Positions 1 through 8,464 are shown, counted from the first letter of the stretch. The stretch: 26,258 bases of DNA from Paludibacter sp. (GCA_030655595.1 JAUSNQ010000012.1:1-26258), one strand, 5' to 3'. Program-made: numbers and translations. Notes: generated by a model not told the origin, from the letters alone.

Positions 1-120
1 CCCCAATTATATGACTTTTTTTTAACAAATTATTAATCAACTAAAATCGTCTGCTCAGACTTTTCGGAGTGGACTCAAACTTAAAACATTTATCCGCAAA
101 CCACTTTACTATCATTAATT

Positions 121-1020
121 ATGACTGAGAATTTACAAACCCAATCCGCTGATATCCAGAATAAAATATATACCGTTCGTGGATTACAAGTAATGATTGA
201 TACCGATTTAGCATTTATCTATGATGTTGAAACAAAAATATTAAATCAGGCCGTAAAAAGAAATATTGATCGGTTTCCTGAGAATTTTCGATTTCAATTA
301 ACGAAAAATGAATACGAAGCTTGTTCAAGGTCACAAATTGTGACCTTGAACAAAGGAGAAAAAACAAATCGGGGACAAAATAAAAAATACTTACCATATG
401 CATTTACCGAACAAGGTATTGCTATGTTATCGGCAGTATTGAGAAGCGAAACTGCTGTACGTATAAGCATACAGATAATAAATGCTTTTGTTGAAATGCG
501 AAAATATATCCTAAATAATGCCAGGTTATTTCAACGAATTGAGAATGTTGAGCAAAAGCAACTTGAAACTGACAAACTTATTGAACAAATATTAAATGCA
601 CTTGACAACAATACAGCAAAGCCAAAACATGGTATTTTTTACGATGGACAAATATTCGATGCCTATTTGTTCATTGCTGATTTAATTAAATCGGCTAAAT
701 ACTCGTTGATTTTGATTGATAATTATGTAGATGAGACGATATTAGCGTTACTCACAAAAAGATATCCAACAGTAAAAGCAACTATATATACTCCTAAAAT
801 CAACAGACAACTCCAGTTAGACATTGAAAAACACAATAATCAGTATGAAGCTATTGAAATAATAGAGTTTAAACAATCGCACGACCGGTTTCTAATAATC
901 GACAACACAATTTTTTACCATTTTGGAGCTTCTCTGAAAGACCTTGGAAAAAAGTGGTTTGCTTTTTCAAAATTTGAAAAAGGTGCAGTCGAAATGTTGG
1001 GCAAATTACCTGCTAGTTAA
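121..1020 (+). CDS. ORF6N-domain protein with PLD-like C-terminal region
   Basis: A 299-residue protein. Residues about 13-130 match the ORF6N (KilA-N-related) DNA-binding type found in phage and accessory genes, with the recognisable stretch YLPYAFTEQGIAMLSAVLRS near residues 91-110. A short predicted coiled coil follows (about 135-165). The C-terminal part (about 170-295) contains HDRFLIID near residue 255 and GASLKDLGKKWFAF near 270-283, a conserved tail common in Bacteroidota ORF6N proteins that resembles a degenerate phospholipase-D-like fold. Only one H-x-D-type motif is visible, so catalysis is doubtful. It begins at the ATG at 121; no clear Shine-Dalgarno is seen, which is usual in this phylum. 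The gene stands alone next to a decayed nucleotidyltransferase fragment, fitting an accessory patch. A perfect palindrome lies in its coding sequence at 321-353. The cellular role is not known; DNA binding is inferred from the family only. Confidence 0.8.
   Translation: MTENLQTQSADIQNKIYTVRGLQVMIDTDLAFIYDVETKILNQAVKRNIDRFPENFRFQLTKNEYEACSRSQIVTLNKGEKTNRGQNKKYLPYAFTEQGIAMLSAVLRSETAVRISIQIINAFVEMRKYILNNARLFQRIENVEQKQLETDKLIEQILNALDNNTAKPKHGIFYDGQIFDAYLFIADLIKSAKYSLILIDNYVDETILALLTKRYPTVKATIYTPKINRQLQLDIEKHNNQYEAIEIIEFKQSHDRFLIIDNTIFYHFGASLKDLGKKWFAFSKFEKGAVEMLGKLPAS
321..353. repeat. perfect 33-bp palindrome inside the ORF6N gene
   Basis: Two 16-bp arms (321-336 and 338-353) are exact reverse complements around one central base at 337. 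It encodes the variable segment just before the conserved YLPYAFTEQG stretch, around SRSQIVTLN. Because it is palindromic, the opposite strand also encodes an almost identical peptide (CSRSQFVTLN). A 16-bp perfect arm is longer than codon constraint alone would be expected to give. Confidence 0.9.
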
Positions 1021-1096
1021 AAAGCACTATCATTAAATGCTTTCAATATCAATTTCATCCACATCCATATTTTATGAAATTTAAGTAAAATTATAG

Positions 1097-1210
1097 GAGG
1101 AGATAATAGCCCCCAATGCTGAAGTAGCGTTGTTTGGGAGCAAAGCAAGAGGAGAGGCTCGTACAGACAGCGATATTGATTTACTCATCCTTCTTAATAA
1201 GAAGAAATAA
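1097..1210 (+). pseudogene. remnant of MNT-type nucleotidyltransferase gene
   Basis: Read from 1097 this frame gives about 37 residues ending at TAA 1208-1210. It contains VALFGSKARGEARTDSDIDL, the core GS-x10-DxD signature of minimal nucleotidyltransferases (MNT/KNTase antitoxin-like proteins). A stop (TAG 1094-1096) lies directly upstream in frame, no usable start codon is present, and the rest of the domain beyond the DxD strand is missing. A GGAGG-like run just upstream is not followed by a start. The fragment is therefore a degraded gene, probably once part of an MNT/HEPN toxin-antitoxin pair. No HEPN partner is visible. The homology call rests on the signature alone. Confidence 0.7.
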
Positions 1211-1290
1211 ACAAGCTAATAATTGGTTAGGTTCATATCCTACAGGCTTTATTCCCAAATAAAAATATTTCTCACAATGTTCCGCCGTCT

Positions 1291-1322
1291 TTTGAGATTA
1301 TAGATAATTAATCCTACCTTTG
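1291..1322 (+). promoter_or_regulatory. Bacteroidota-type promoter of the AspT-like transporter gene
   Basis: TTTG at 1291-1294, a 20-nt spacer and TACCTTTG at 1315-1322 match the TTTG / TAnnTTTG consensus of the primary sigma factor in this phylum. Transcription would start near 1329, giving a 5' leader of roughly 55 nt before the ATG at 1385. The rest of the 1021-1384 gap holds only the nucleotidyltransferase remnant. Confidence 0.6.
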
Positions 1323-1384
1323 CAGCGATTTTAAGATTGTGTTTAGTTTCATATAACTATCTCTCAAATAATTGTTTACACAAA

Positions 1385-3061
1385 ATGGATTTAGATTGGT
1401 TAATTACGCTGTTTACAGAAGAAGGTATTGCGCACACGATATTACTCTATGCATTCGTGATTGCACTGGGGGTTATGATTGGGAAAGTCAAATTTTTCGG
1501 GGTATCATTGGGTGTTACTTTCGTATTATTCGTTGGGATACTTGTCGGTCACCTCGGTTTTACTGCCAACCATGAATTGATGCACTTCCTGCGTGAATTT
1601 GGCCTCATCTTATTTATTTACTCAATCGGATTACAAGTCGGACCGGGATTCTTTTCTTCTTTTAAAAAAGGAGGAATGCATCAAAATCTGCTGGCCGCAA
1701 GTGTCGTATTGATGGGAGTTGGTGTTACCATTGCCTTGTATTACATTTTTGCAGGTAGAATTCCCATGTCGATGTTCGTCGGAATCCTGTCGGGAGCTGT
1801 AACCAACACACCCGGACTCGGGGCTGCACAAGAGGCACTCAAACAACTCTTTGACGCTGGTCAGATATCAGAAGTACCACAAATAGCACTGGGTTACGCC
1901 GTTGCCTATCCGCTTGGTGTTACCGGCATTATTTTTTCGCTGGTTTTAATCCGGATGATTTTCAAAGTCAATTTGACAAAAGAACATGAGAAAATCAATG
2001 AAACAGCAACTTCAAACGAAGGCACAAAAATCATCACATTACAAATACAGTCAAAAGCTATCAACGGAAAAAACCTATTGCAAATCAGAAGGTTAATCAG
2101 TCGGCAGTTTGTGGTTTCCCGTTTGTACCACGATGGTGAGTATTCAATTCCTAAGGGAGAAACGATACTATATAACAACGATATTATTTTGATTGTAGCG
2201 GCAGAAGCAGATGCCGATGCTGTACAGGAGTTGATGGGTGAAGTGATTGATTTTGACTGGAAAGAATCGGAAGAAAAAATGATTTCCCGACGGATTGTGA
2301 TTACCCGCGACATCATCAATGGCAAAACATTAGGTTCGCTGAAATTAAGGGCTTTAAATGTAAATTGCACAAGGATTATCCGTTCGGGTTTTGATTTATT
2401 CGCAAGCGAGGATTTAGTATTACAGGTAGGTGACCGGGTCGTAGTTGTTGGTTCTCCTGATTCTATCAAAAGAATCGAAGAGGTATTAGGCAACACGCTC
2501 AACCGACTGAATGAACCACATTTGATTACGCTTTTCGTGGGAATCTTTGTTGGCATTATTTTCGGCAGTATTCCTTTTTATATCCCCGGTATGCCGATGC
2601 CGGTAAAACTGGGATTGGCAGGCGGTCCCTTGGTTATCGCAATTTTGCTGGGTCGATTTGGGTTTAAACTGCGACTCATCACCTATACCACCCAAAGTGC
2701 CAACCTCTTATTACGTGAAATTGGTATTACTTTATTCCTCGCGAGTGTCGGAATTGCCTCCGGAGGAAATTTCGTCGATACTGTAATTCATGGTGACGGA
2801 CTGCTGTGGGTGGGTTCTGGCGTATTAATCACGATGATTCCTTTGCTGATAGCCGGATTTATCGGGAGAAAAGCCATGAAAATGAATTATTTCACATTGA
2901 TGGGGCTGCTTGCAGGAAGTTCAACCGACCCTCCTGCCCTCGCTTACGCCAATGCCACCGCCGGAAACGATGCTCCGGCTGTAGCCTACTCAACCGTATA
3001 TCCGCTTACCATGTTCTTGCGGGTTATTATGGCGCAGATTCTGATTTTGGCGTTTGTGTAG
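1385..3061 (+). CDS. AspT/YidE/YbjL-family membrane transporter with two RCK_C domains
   Basis: About 558 residues from the ATG at 1385. The frame is open upstream to a TTG at 1337, but that would add 16 unconserved residues and lie almost at the predicted transcription start. The layout is that of the aspartate:alanine exchanger (AAEx, TC 2.A.81) family. There is an N-terminal membrane duplication domain of about five helices (about 10-190) with the loop [14 protein letters not shown], two cytosolic TrkA_C/RCK_C-like domains (about 210-375), and a second membrane duplication domain with the matching loop [18 protein letters not shown]. These paired T-x-PP/PG loops mark the inverted repeats of the family. 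The substrate cannot be told; members exchange amino acids or dicarboxylates, and many Bacteroidota copies are uncharacterised. The gene has its own promoter and ends inside a large hairpin shared with the convergent neighbour. Confidence 0.88.
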   Translation: MDLDWLITLFTEEGIAHTILLYAFVIALGVMIGKVKFFGVSLGVTFVLFVGILVGHLGFTANHELMHFLREFGLILFIYSIGLQVGPGFFSSFKKGGMHQNLLAASVVLMGVGVTIALYYIFAGRIPMSMFVGILSGAVTNTPGLGAAQEALKQLFDAGQISEVPQIALGYAVAYPLGVTGIIFSLVLIRMIFKVNLTKEHEKINETATSNEGTKIITLQIQSKAINGKNLLQIRRLISRQFVVSRLYHDGEYSIPKGETILYNNDIILIVAAEADADAVQELMGEVIDFDWKESEEKMISRRIVITRDIINGKTLGSLKLRALNVNCTRIIRSGFDLFASEDLVLQVGDRVVVVGSPDSIKRIEEVLGNTLNRLNEPHLITLFVGIFVGIIFGSIPFYIPGMPMPVKLGLAGGPLVIAILLGRFGFKLRLITYTTQSANLLLREIGITLFLASVGIASGGNFVDTVIHGDGLLWVGSGVLITMIPLLIAGFIGRKAMKMNYFTLMGLLAGSSTDPPALAYANATAGNDAPAVAYSTVYPLTMFLRVIMAQILILAFV

Positions 3062-3116
3062 TTGAAATAGTCTTCAGTCTACAGACCGTTGTCTGTAGAC
3101 TGAAGACTATTTCAAC
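3061..3116. terminator. perfect 26-bp-stem hairpin, bidirectional terminator candidate
   Basis: Arms at 3061-3086 and 3091-3116 are exact reverse complements with a 4-nt loop (3087-3090). The hairpin sits between two convergent genes. It starts at the last base of the AspT-like gene's stop codon and covers the stop codon and last residues of the LolA-like gene on the other strand. No strong U-tract follows, so termination is inferred from position and stem strength. Inside the stem the sequence has a 7-bp period (AGTCTTC, AGTCTAC), linking it to the heptad repeats elsewhere in the window. Confidence 0.75.
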
Positions 3117-3844
3117 GATGATTTATTGAATATATTGGCCGGCATTTTTGCATCCAACTGAATTTCCTGAAACATCATCTTCGTACCTTTTCCATCTTTC
3201 AACATATCCTTGTAAAGCATAGTCATTGGAAACCAACGTCCCTGTACCTTTTGCACATCACTGAAAGTGATTCTTTTCAGTAATTTTCCGCTTTTTGCAA
3301 ACATATCTACTTTTAGCGGAACGTTTCTTTGCTGATCTACCCACATTTGTTGTACCTGATAATTGACTTCCGATTTAATCGCCGAGAGCGTTAAAATCCA
3401 GCATTTTCGATCGTCAATCATTTCTTCGCCAGTAATGTTGGCACTGTATTGTTCCAGCAGGGGCGTATCTTCCATCATATCTTCATACGATAAATCACTG
3501 CCCATCACTGACTGCCGGAGCATGTGACCAGAAATTTGAATCACCCGATCGGTCGCAGGAGAATAAATCCAGAGTTGATTATTTAATTTCAACATCTTGG
3601 TTCCCTTCTCCCGTGCCGGAGCAAGATACTCGGTGAATGCCTTATCGTTTCCTTCGGTCCAGGATTTCGACTCCATGGTGCGGGTACCTCTGGCTGTGTT
3701 GATTTCCATTTTGGAAGTCGTTATGCGCGACTTGGCCGACATGTTCGCGTCGATTTTATCCAACACCGATTTTCCCGAAGGATAAGATTGAGCAGCAAGC
3801 ATAAAGGGAAATAGAAGGATTAATAAAAATAATTTTGATTTCAT
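3107..3844 (-). CDS. LolA-like outer-membrane lipoprotein-sorting protein
   Basis: A 245-residue periplasmic protein with a clear signal peptide (MKSKLFLLILLFPFMLAAQS, cleavage near residue 19). The mature part fits the 'outer membrane lipoprotein-sorting protein' family, a LolA/LolB-like fold. Features are a long beta-rich domain with ENxLWIYSP-like LNNQLWIYSPATDRVIQISG, then SDLSYEDMMED, and a final strand series ending in MMFQEIQLDAKMPANIFNKSSLK. Such proteins shuttle a lipid or lipoprotein across the periplasm in a half-open beta barrel. It is the last gene of the minus-strand cluster with the two FtsX-type permeases and the LolD-like ATPase, separated from the nearer permease by 104 nt containing a small hairpin. 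Its cargo is unknown. Its stop codon lies within the convergent hairpin at 3061-3116. Confidence 0.85.
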   Translation of the reverse strand: MKSKLFLLILLFPFMLAAQSYPSGKSVLDKIDANMSAKSRITTSKMEINTARGTRTMESKSWTEGNDKAFTEYLAPAREKGTKMLKLNNQLWIYSPATDRVIQISGHMLRQSVMGSDLSYEDMMEDTPLLEQYSANITGEEMIDDRKCWILTLSAIKSEVNYQVQQMWVDQQRNVPLKVDMFAKSGKLLKRITFSDVQKVQGRWFPMTMLYKDMLKDGKGTKMMFQEIQLDAKMPANIFNKSSLK

Positions 3845-3899
3845 GATTGTATGTTTAATTGTAAAGTACTTAAGTTATTGTTTGGCTGGTTACTAAGCT

Positions 3900-3918
3900 T
3901 TGCTTCCTACAGAAGCAA
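3900..3918. repeat. short intergenic hairpin between permease and LolA-like genes
   Basis: Seven-base-pair arms (TTGCTTC / GAAGCAA) flank a 5-nt loop. It lies in the 104-nt gap between the downstream permease and the LolA-like gene, with no U-tract on either strand. It could be an RNA-processing or stabilising hairpin inside the operon transcript rather than a terminator. Confidence 0.4.
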
Positions 3919-3948
3919 CAAGAGCAAATTGGCTTCAACTCATAATAT

Positions 3949-5220
3949 TCACGCCTGCAGCTCTTTGAACAAATTTGCTGTCTGCCTTTTATAAATTCCG
4001 ATTCCGGCAAGCATTGCTCCGATAACGGTTGATAACACACCCGGAATAAATCCGATAAAAAAGGTCGTGGTGTTGATTTGCGCCCGAAAAACAGTAGGCA
4101 TAATAATCGTTGAATCCTTAATCATGTCTCCTGCATCTATACCGTACTCCTGCATCAACCACGAAAAAAGAAGTCCGAAAGCAATTCCGATTACCGACCC
4201 CACCAGTCCGACCAATACCGCCTCACCAACGAGCGACCAGTAGGTTTCATTTTTATTTTCACCAATAGCCAAACGCAATCCAAATTCCCCATATCTGCGC
4301 AATCCGCCTAACAGACCGGCATTCCACAGTACAATCGACATGGCAAATACAAAAATCAATATTATGATGAACTGTGCATTTTCAGCATAAACAATCATGA
4401 AATCCATCCCGCCAATTTCACTCATGGGGATCATGGCATAAGAAAACTGATTGGATTCGTCTGACTTATTTTTATTAAACTCAGCGGCAACAGATTTAGC
4501 CAATTGATTGTCATAAGGTGCATTTTTGAAAAATCCAAGAATTTCACCGGCAGCATTTTCCATGTTGAGTGCCAGTCTGACATCTTCTATATCAGCATAT
4601 ATCATCCCCCTATCGAGAACAGAAACGCCAAAGTGCAGTGTTCCACAGACTGTGAAATTATAGATTGCCATATCGCCATACATGGTACTCGAAATCAACG
4701 TAACTTTATCTCCCAACTTCAAATTCATTTTTTTAAATAAATCGTTGGTTAATAGAATCTCACCACTTTGCTCAGGAAATCTCCCTGATATCAGTTTAGT
4801 TTTCAAATCCATGCGGATAATCTCTTCGTCATTACCTATCAAATGAATGCCGGCACCACCCACATTTCCTTGTGCGCGCGTCATTCCCAGACTATCTGGC
4901 GCATCGAGCAGACCGCCAAACAGGATTCTGTCTGTCCACTCCATGTTTGGATAAGTCGTTTTCAACTCAGCCAAAACCACATCAATATCCGTCATAGCAT
5001 AGTCATTGGGCATTTGAGAAAGATTTTCCTTGTAGGCACTGGTGACCACTTTCACGTGTCCCGAAGTAAATTTCGCCCCTGACTCTATGCTATCTGTAAA
5101 AATCCCGTTCATGTATGCTTGCAAAAATACGGTTATCATAACACCGACCGCGACAATGATAATGGGTAGCAAACTGCGACTCTTATCTCTCATCAGACCT
5201 TTAAATAAGAACTTGATCAT
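3949..5220 (-). CDS. FtsX/MacB-type ABC transporter permease (distal)
   Basis: A 423-residue inner-membrane permease of the LolC/LolE/MacB type. An N-terminal transmembrane helix (about residues 15-38, LLPIIIVAVGVMITVFLQAY) is followed by a large periplasmic MacB_PCD-like domain (about 40-275). Three C-terminal helices make the FtsX domain (about 282-305, 328-355 and 388-410). This topology is that of mechanotransmission or lipoprotein-releasing ABC systems, not import permeases. It lies 23 nt downstream of a second, different permease, so the complex is probably a heterodimer like LolCE, driven by the ATPase encoded first. No lipoprotein-binding hook motif could be confirmed by eye, so the substrate class (lipoprotein, lipid or small molecule) stays open. 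Confidence 0.88.
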   Translation of the reverse strand: MIKFLFKGLMRDKSRSLLPIIIVAVGVMITVFLQAYMNGIFTDSIESGAKFTSGHVKVVTSAYKENLSQMPNDYAMTDIDVVLAELKTTYPNMEWTDRILFGGLLDAPDSLGMTRAQGNVGGAGIHLIGNDEEIIRMDLKTKLISGRFPEQSGEILLTNDLFKKMNLKLGDKVTLISSTMYGDMAIYNFTVCGTLHFGVSVLDRGMIYADIEDVRLALNMENAAGEILGFFKNAPYDNQLAKSVAAEFNKNKSDESNQFSYAMIPMSEIGGMDFMIVYAENAQFIIILIFVFAMSIVLWNAGLLGGLRRYGEFGLRLAIGENKNETYWSLVGEAVLVGLVGSVIGIAFGLLFSWLMQEYGIDAGDMIKDSTIIMPTVFRAQINTTTFFIGFIPGVLSTVIGAMLAGIGIYKRQTANLFKELQA

Positions 5221-5243
5221 ATTGAATTAAATTTTAGGGTTAA

Positions 5244-6425
5244 TTATAATACTTTTCCGCGAATGGCATCCGTCGGGTTCATTTTTGCAATCTTACGTGC
5301 CGGCAAATAACTCACTACAGCTGTAACCATGAATATGAACAAGATGGTACCAATGACCAATTGAGGAGTTATCAAGGTGTACATGGTGTCGCCCATCGGC
5401 ATTCCAAAATCACTGGCTTCAACCGGAAAAGAGATTCCTTTCACCGAGAAGTACCAAAATAGCGGAGCACCCCAGATTGTACCCACAATCAACGCAAGCA
5501 AAGCATTGAGCGAACCTTCGAGCGTAAAATGCCACACGACTTGTTTTTGCGTCATGCCCATCGCCACCATCGTACCAATTTCTTTTTGTCGGCGAAAAAT
5601 GGATAAAGTCTGCGTATCAAAAATTGCCAACATGGCGAGTAACAAAAAGACAAGATACATGACGCTGGTTCCCATGGATTTTGTTTTCACCATCAGCAAG
5701 GTTGATTCGGTTAACTTGTCAACACTTTTGTATTCCCATTCATCCGAATTTATCACTGCAATATCGGGTGATTTGAGGAGCATATTGGCACAACCTTCAT
5801 TTAAAGTCATTGACTCTAATTGATCCAATGGTAACCAAATCATACCTACATCCACTGCCGGAACTGTCGATTTGAAAATACCGGCAACACGAATGTCTGC
5901 AGCTTCAAAGGTTCCGTTTTTATCACGCCAGCGAAGCGTCAGCACATCGTTCAACTTGAGTTTGGTCTGTTTAGCCATGTATGCACCTATCATCACAGGA
6001 ATTTCTTCGATTTCGGTGTTTAGAAAATGTGTAGGTAAATCCAGCAATTGCTGATCAGGGCGAATACCTTTTAACAGCACACCCTGCATGTGTCCATCAG
6101 GATAAATCGTACCCTGAGAAATCAGTATCGGTTCGATTTTCTTGTTTTCAATATCCTGCTGAAAAAGCTGTGGAATGACCATCGTACTCGAATCAATCGT
6201 GAAGAAATCATGCGGATCGTATCTTTTGTGCCAGTACTGTCCGTCAGCAATCTCCCATTTTTTGGTATCTTCAATGGCCTGTTTGCTCCATCCCTGTAAC
6301 AAACCCTGCATCAGAATAATCATTACAAAAGAAATGGAGAGTACGAAAACATTCAACCATGTTTTCAGACCATTACCAATGAGGCTTTGTAAAGCTGTCT
6401 TAAAGAGTTTCATGATGCTTGTCAT
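5244..6425 (-). CDS. FtsX/MacB-type ABC transporter permease (proximal)
   Basis: A 393-residue permease with the same order of parts as its neighbour: N-terminal helix (about 20-42, WLNVFVLSISFVMIILMQGL), periplasmic domain (about 45-255), and three C-terminal helices (about 260-280, 310-335 and 355-378) ending in a basic tail (PARKIAKMNPTDAIRGKVL) that resembles the coupling end of LolC/E and MacB. Its ATG at 6425 overlaps the ATPase stop codon (ATGA, 6422-6425), so the two are translationally coupled. A second in-frame ATG four codons on (MKLFK) is a possible alternative start. It pairs with the distal permease. Sequence divergence between the two suggests a LolCE-like heterodimer rather than a MacB-like homodimer. 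Confidence 0.88.
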   Translation of the reverse strand: MTSIMKLFKTALQSLIGNGLKTWLNVFVLSISFVMIILMQGLLQGWSKQAIEDTKKWEIADGQYWHKRYDPHDFFTIDSSTMVIPQLFQQDIENKKIEPILISQGTIYPDGHMQGVLLKGIRPDQQLLDLPTHFLNTEIEEIPVMIGAYMAKQTKLKLNDVLTLRWRDKNGTFEAADIRVAGIFKSTVPAVDVGMIWLPLDQLESMTLNEGCANMLLKSPDIAVINSDEWEYKSVDKLTESTLLMVKTKSMGTSVMYLVFLLLAMLAIFDTQTLSIFRRQKEIGTMVAMGMTQKQVVWHFTLEGSLNALLALIVGTIWGAPLFWYFSVKGISFPVEASDFGMPMGDTMYTLITPQLVIGTILFIFMVTAVVSYLPARKIAKMNPTDAIRGKVL

Positions 6426-7123
6426 TTATGGGTCGGTTCTACAATTTCATCTGACACAACCTTACCGTCTTCCAAACGGATAATGCGTTTGAGGTAAGCA
6501 ATCACTTTATCGTCGTGGGTGGCAAAAATAAAGCTGGTTTTCAACTCTTCATTCAACTTGAGCATGGTCTGTAAAATATTATGAGAGTTCTTCGAATCCA
6601 GATTAGCCGTTGGTTCATCTGCCAACACCAGCATCGGACGCTTCACCATGGCACGGGCAATGGCAACACGCTGACATTCACCGCCTGACAATTGTGCCGG
6701 ACGGGACTTCACTTTATCCGTCAACCCAACCCACTTCAATGTTTCCATCACCCTTTCGCGACGTTCATCTACCGACATATTCAATAACAACAATGGAAAC
6801 TCCACGTTTTCGAACACCGTATAAACAGGCAAAAGGTTATAACTCTGAAATATAAATCCCAGCTTATGCTTGCGTAAGTTCGCAGCTTCTTTGGGCGTAA
6901 GTTTGCCTACAGATTGTTGCAACACAACGACTTCTCCATTCGTCGGAATATCCAGTGAGCCGATGATATTTAACAGCGTCGTTTTACCCGAACCACTCGG
7001 TCCGACCAAACCGGCAAACTCGCCTTCAGAGAACTGTAAATCAACATCACGCAAGGCTGTGAAAAAACCGGCACCTACCGGAAAGTTTTTGGTTAATTTG
7101 TTTACTTCAACGATTGTTTTCAT
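6422..7123 (-). CDS. LolD/MacB-type ABC transporter ATP-binding protein
   Basis: A 233-residue ATPase with every required motif: Walker A GPSGSGKTT (41-49), Q-loop Gln 93, signature LSGGE (145-149), Walker B MLVLADE (164-170) with the D-loop NLD, and the switch His 203. The length and the LTKEA-type helix before the Q-loop are those of the LolD/MacB/FtsE group, which power FtsX-type permeases. It is encoded directly ahead of, and overlapping, one permease. Its 5' side is separated from the outer-membrane protein gene by 70 nt filled mostly by five tandem 7-bp repeats (7135-7169). Bacteroidota genomes carry many LolD-like ATPases, so this need not be the essential LolD of the cell. Confidence 0.92.
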   Translation of the reverse strand: MKTIVEVNKLTKNFPVGAGFFTALRDVDLQFSEGEFAGLVGPSGSGKTTLLNIIGSLDIPTNGEVVVLQQSVGKLTPKEAANLRKHKLGFIFQSYNLLPVYTVFENVEFPLLLLNMSVDERRERVMETLKWVGLTDKVKSRPAQLSGGECQRVAIARAMVKRPMLVLADEPTANLDSKNSHNILQTMLKLNEELKTSFIFATHDDKVIAYLKRIIRLEDGKVVSDEIVEPTHK

Positions 7124-7134
7124 TTTACTTATGG

Positions 7135-7169
7135 TTAGTTATTAGTGATTAGTGGTTAGTGATTAGTTA
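7135..7169. repeat. five tandem 7-bp repeats (TTAGTNN) in operon gap
   Basis: Five uninterrupted heptamers occur: TTAGTTA, TTAGTGA, TTAGTGG, TTAGTGA, TTAGTTA. On the minus strand they read as NACTAAN units. They occupy half of the 70-nt gap between the outer-membrane protein gene and the ATPase gene. The array is nearly symmetric in unit order. It resembles the heptads at 8441-8464 and 16918-17134 (AACTAAA, AGCTAAG). Confidence 0.85.
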
Positions 7170-7193
7170 CCCAATAAAGATGATTCATTATTT

Positions 7194-8357
7194 TTAAAAG
7201 TGATAACTTAGCATTAGCTGTAGCCCTTTTCCGGCAAACAAGTTCCGGTTTTGTGACTGTAATGCAGGGAAATTATAATTAACAGGATTCCAGAACGCTA
7301 TGACGTACAACGATAAATTATCATAAGTCCTGCTCCATGTAAGATAATTCAACCACAGACTATTGCTGCCTGCCGGAATGAAAAAAAACATGCCGGATAG
7401 GTTATCCATCAGGGAAATCGGATAGCTCAACATGGTACCGAATAAATTGGCTGATGTCCCTCCTGAAAAGAGTTGATCGCCGGTATGATACCTGAAATAC
7501 TCCAAAGTCACACCCAATCCGTTTCCTAACGGTATTGTATAATCAGTTCCAACATTCAGCATATCTGATTTTCTTGGAAAACTAAAAGCGCTCAATTCAT
7601 TTTCACTGATGATTGAAACACTTGATTCAACCCAGAGTCCAATTTCTACATCCCATTTTCCGTTAAACCCAAATCTGTTTTCAATATGCTCCGAATTCGA
7701 CAAAAGATTATTAAAATTGTTATTTTGCATGTTCAATGTTCTGTGGTGATAACTTAATCCGATTTCACCCGGTCCGAGGGGCTGCTCTACTCTACCTCCA
7801 AACTCCGGTTTCCAAAGCGATGATCCGAATAACTCATAACCTTTAGGCGATTCATTCCCAATCAATCCCCACAACCAGACACTGCCATTGTTTTCGAAAT
7901 AATATTTGCTCAATACACCATACACCCCATCTGTCAACTGCAAAGGGTCACGTACATCCATGCCATCGAACCACATCAGGGGGCGAAACATCTTGGCTGA
8001 ACCAAAATTTATCTTTTGCAGACCCGCACGAATCTCAAATTTATCATTTGCGTACCTGCCCCAAACCCGGTAAGGTTTGAATTGACCCACTGTTTCAACC
8101 ATTTGCCAATCCTCAAAAGTCATACTACCATTGATATTCAACGAAGCCTCAAAATCAAAGAATGCTTGCTCAGGCATCTCAAATTTTCCGGTAAGTGTCG
8201 GCACAAAGCGCACCCCGGGCTGTAAGACAAAAGGATGCTCAAACTGCGCAGTTGACCAAATGACCACTTGCCCGTTAAAGTTGATGTTTGTTCTATCTTC
8301 TGCCTTTAATAAAAATCCAAAACAGAAAAAAATCAATATAATTGAAGCCTTATTCAT
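7194..8357 (-). CDS. beta-barrel outer-membrane protein of the ABC cluster
   Basis: A 387-residue protein with an N-terminal signal peptide (MNKASIILIFFCFGFLLKA, cleavage near residue 19). The mature chain alternates polar and hydrophobic or aromatic residues throughout, as in a transmembrane barrel, and ends in LMLSYHF with a terminal Phe, the usual signal for the Bam machinery. No lipobox and no TonB box are seen. The family is not one I can name; it is porin-like in length. It sits between the TetR gene and the ATPase gene in a single-direction cluster, which suggests it is the outer-membrane end of the same transport route. The link to transport is inferred from position only. The gap upstream to the TetR gene (8358-8451) shows no convincing promoter. 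Confidence 0.75.
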   Translation of the reverse strand: MNKASIILIFFCFGFLLKAEDRTNINFNGQVVIWSTAQFEHPFVLQPGVRFVPTLTGKFEMPEQAFFDFEASLNINGSMTFEDWQMVETVGQFKPYRVWGRYANDKFEIRAGLQKINFGSAKMFRPLMWFDGMDVRDPLQLTDGVYGVLSKYYFENNGSVWLWGLIGNESPKGYELFGSSLWKPEFGGRVEQPLGPGEIGLSYHHRTLNMQNNNFNNLLSNSEHIENRFGFNGKWDVEIGLWVESSVSIISENELSAFSFPRKSDMLNVGTDYTIPLGNGLGVTLEYFRYHTGDQLFSGGTSANLFGTMLSYPISLMDNLSGMFFFIPAGSNSLWLNYLTWSRTYDNLSLYVIAFWNPVNYNFPALQSQNRNLFAGKGLQLMLSYHF

Positions 8358-8440
8358 TAAATTTCTATTATTAATCTCTCTATATACGCCTGTTTAAAAC
8401 CCGAGGCCTTTGATAACCATTACAAAATATCCCGCTATTA

Positions 8441-8464
8441 GCTTTTAGTTCTTAGCTCTTAGCT
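8441..8464. repeat. heptad repeat overlapping the TetR stop codon
   Basis: Read on the minus strand: AGCTAAG, AGCTAAG, AACTAAA, AGC. These 24 nt are identical to 16941-16964, about 8.5 kb away. The TetR gene ends inside it: its last codons (Lys, Ser, stop) are made of repeat sequence. Confidence 0.88.

Noticed and set aside
49..64. Small hairpin GTCTG-CT-CAGAC followed by TTTT as a terminator
   Set aside because: A 5-bp stem and four Ts are too weak to claim, and the upstream gene is outside the window.
1337..1384. N-terminal extension of the AspT-like protein from an upstream TTG
   Set aside because: It would start about 8 nt after the predicted transcription start and adds unconserved residues; the ATG at 1385 places the first helix correctly.
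1906..2556. 216-residue open frame antisense to the AspT-like gene
   Set aside because: Low-complexity composition without domains, wholly inside a convincing transporter gene on the other strand.
5377..5823. 148-residue open frame antisense to the proximal permease gene
   Set aside because: Shadow frame; the minus-strand permease has clear topology and operon context.
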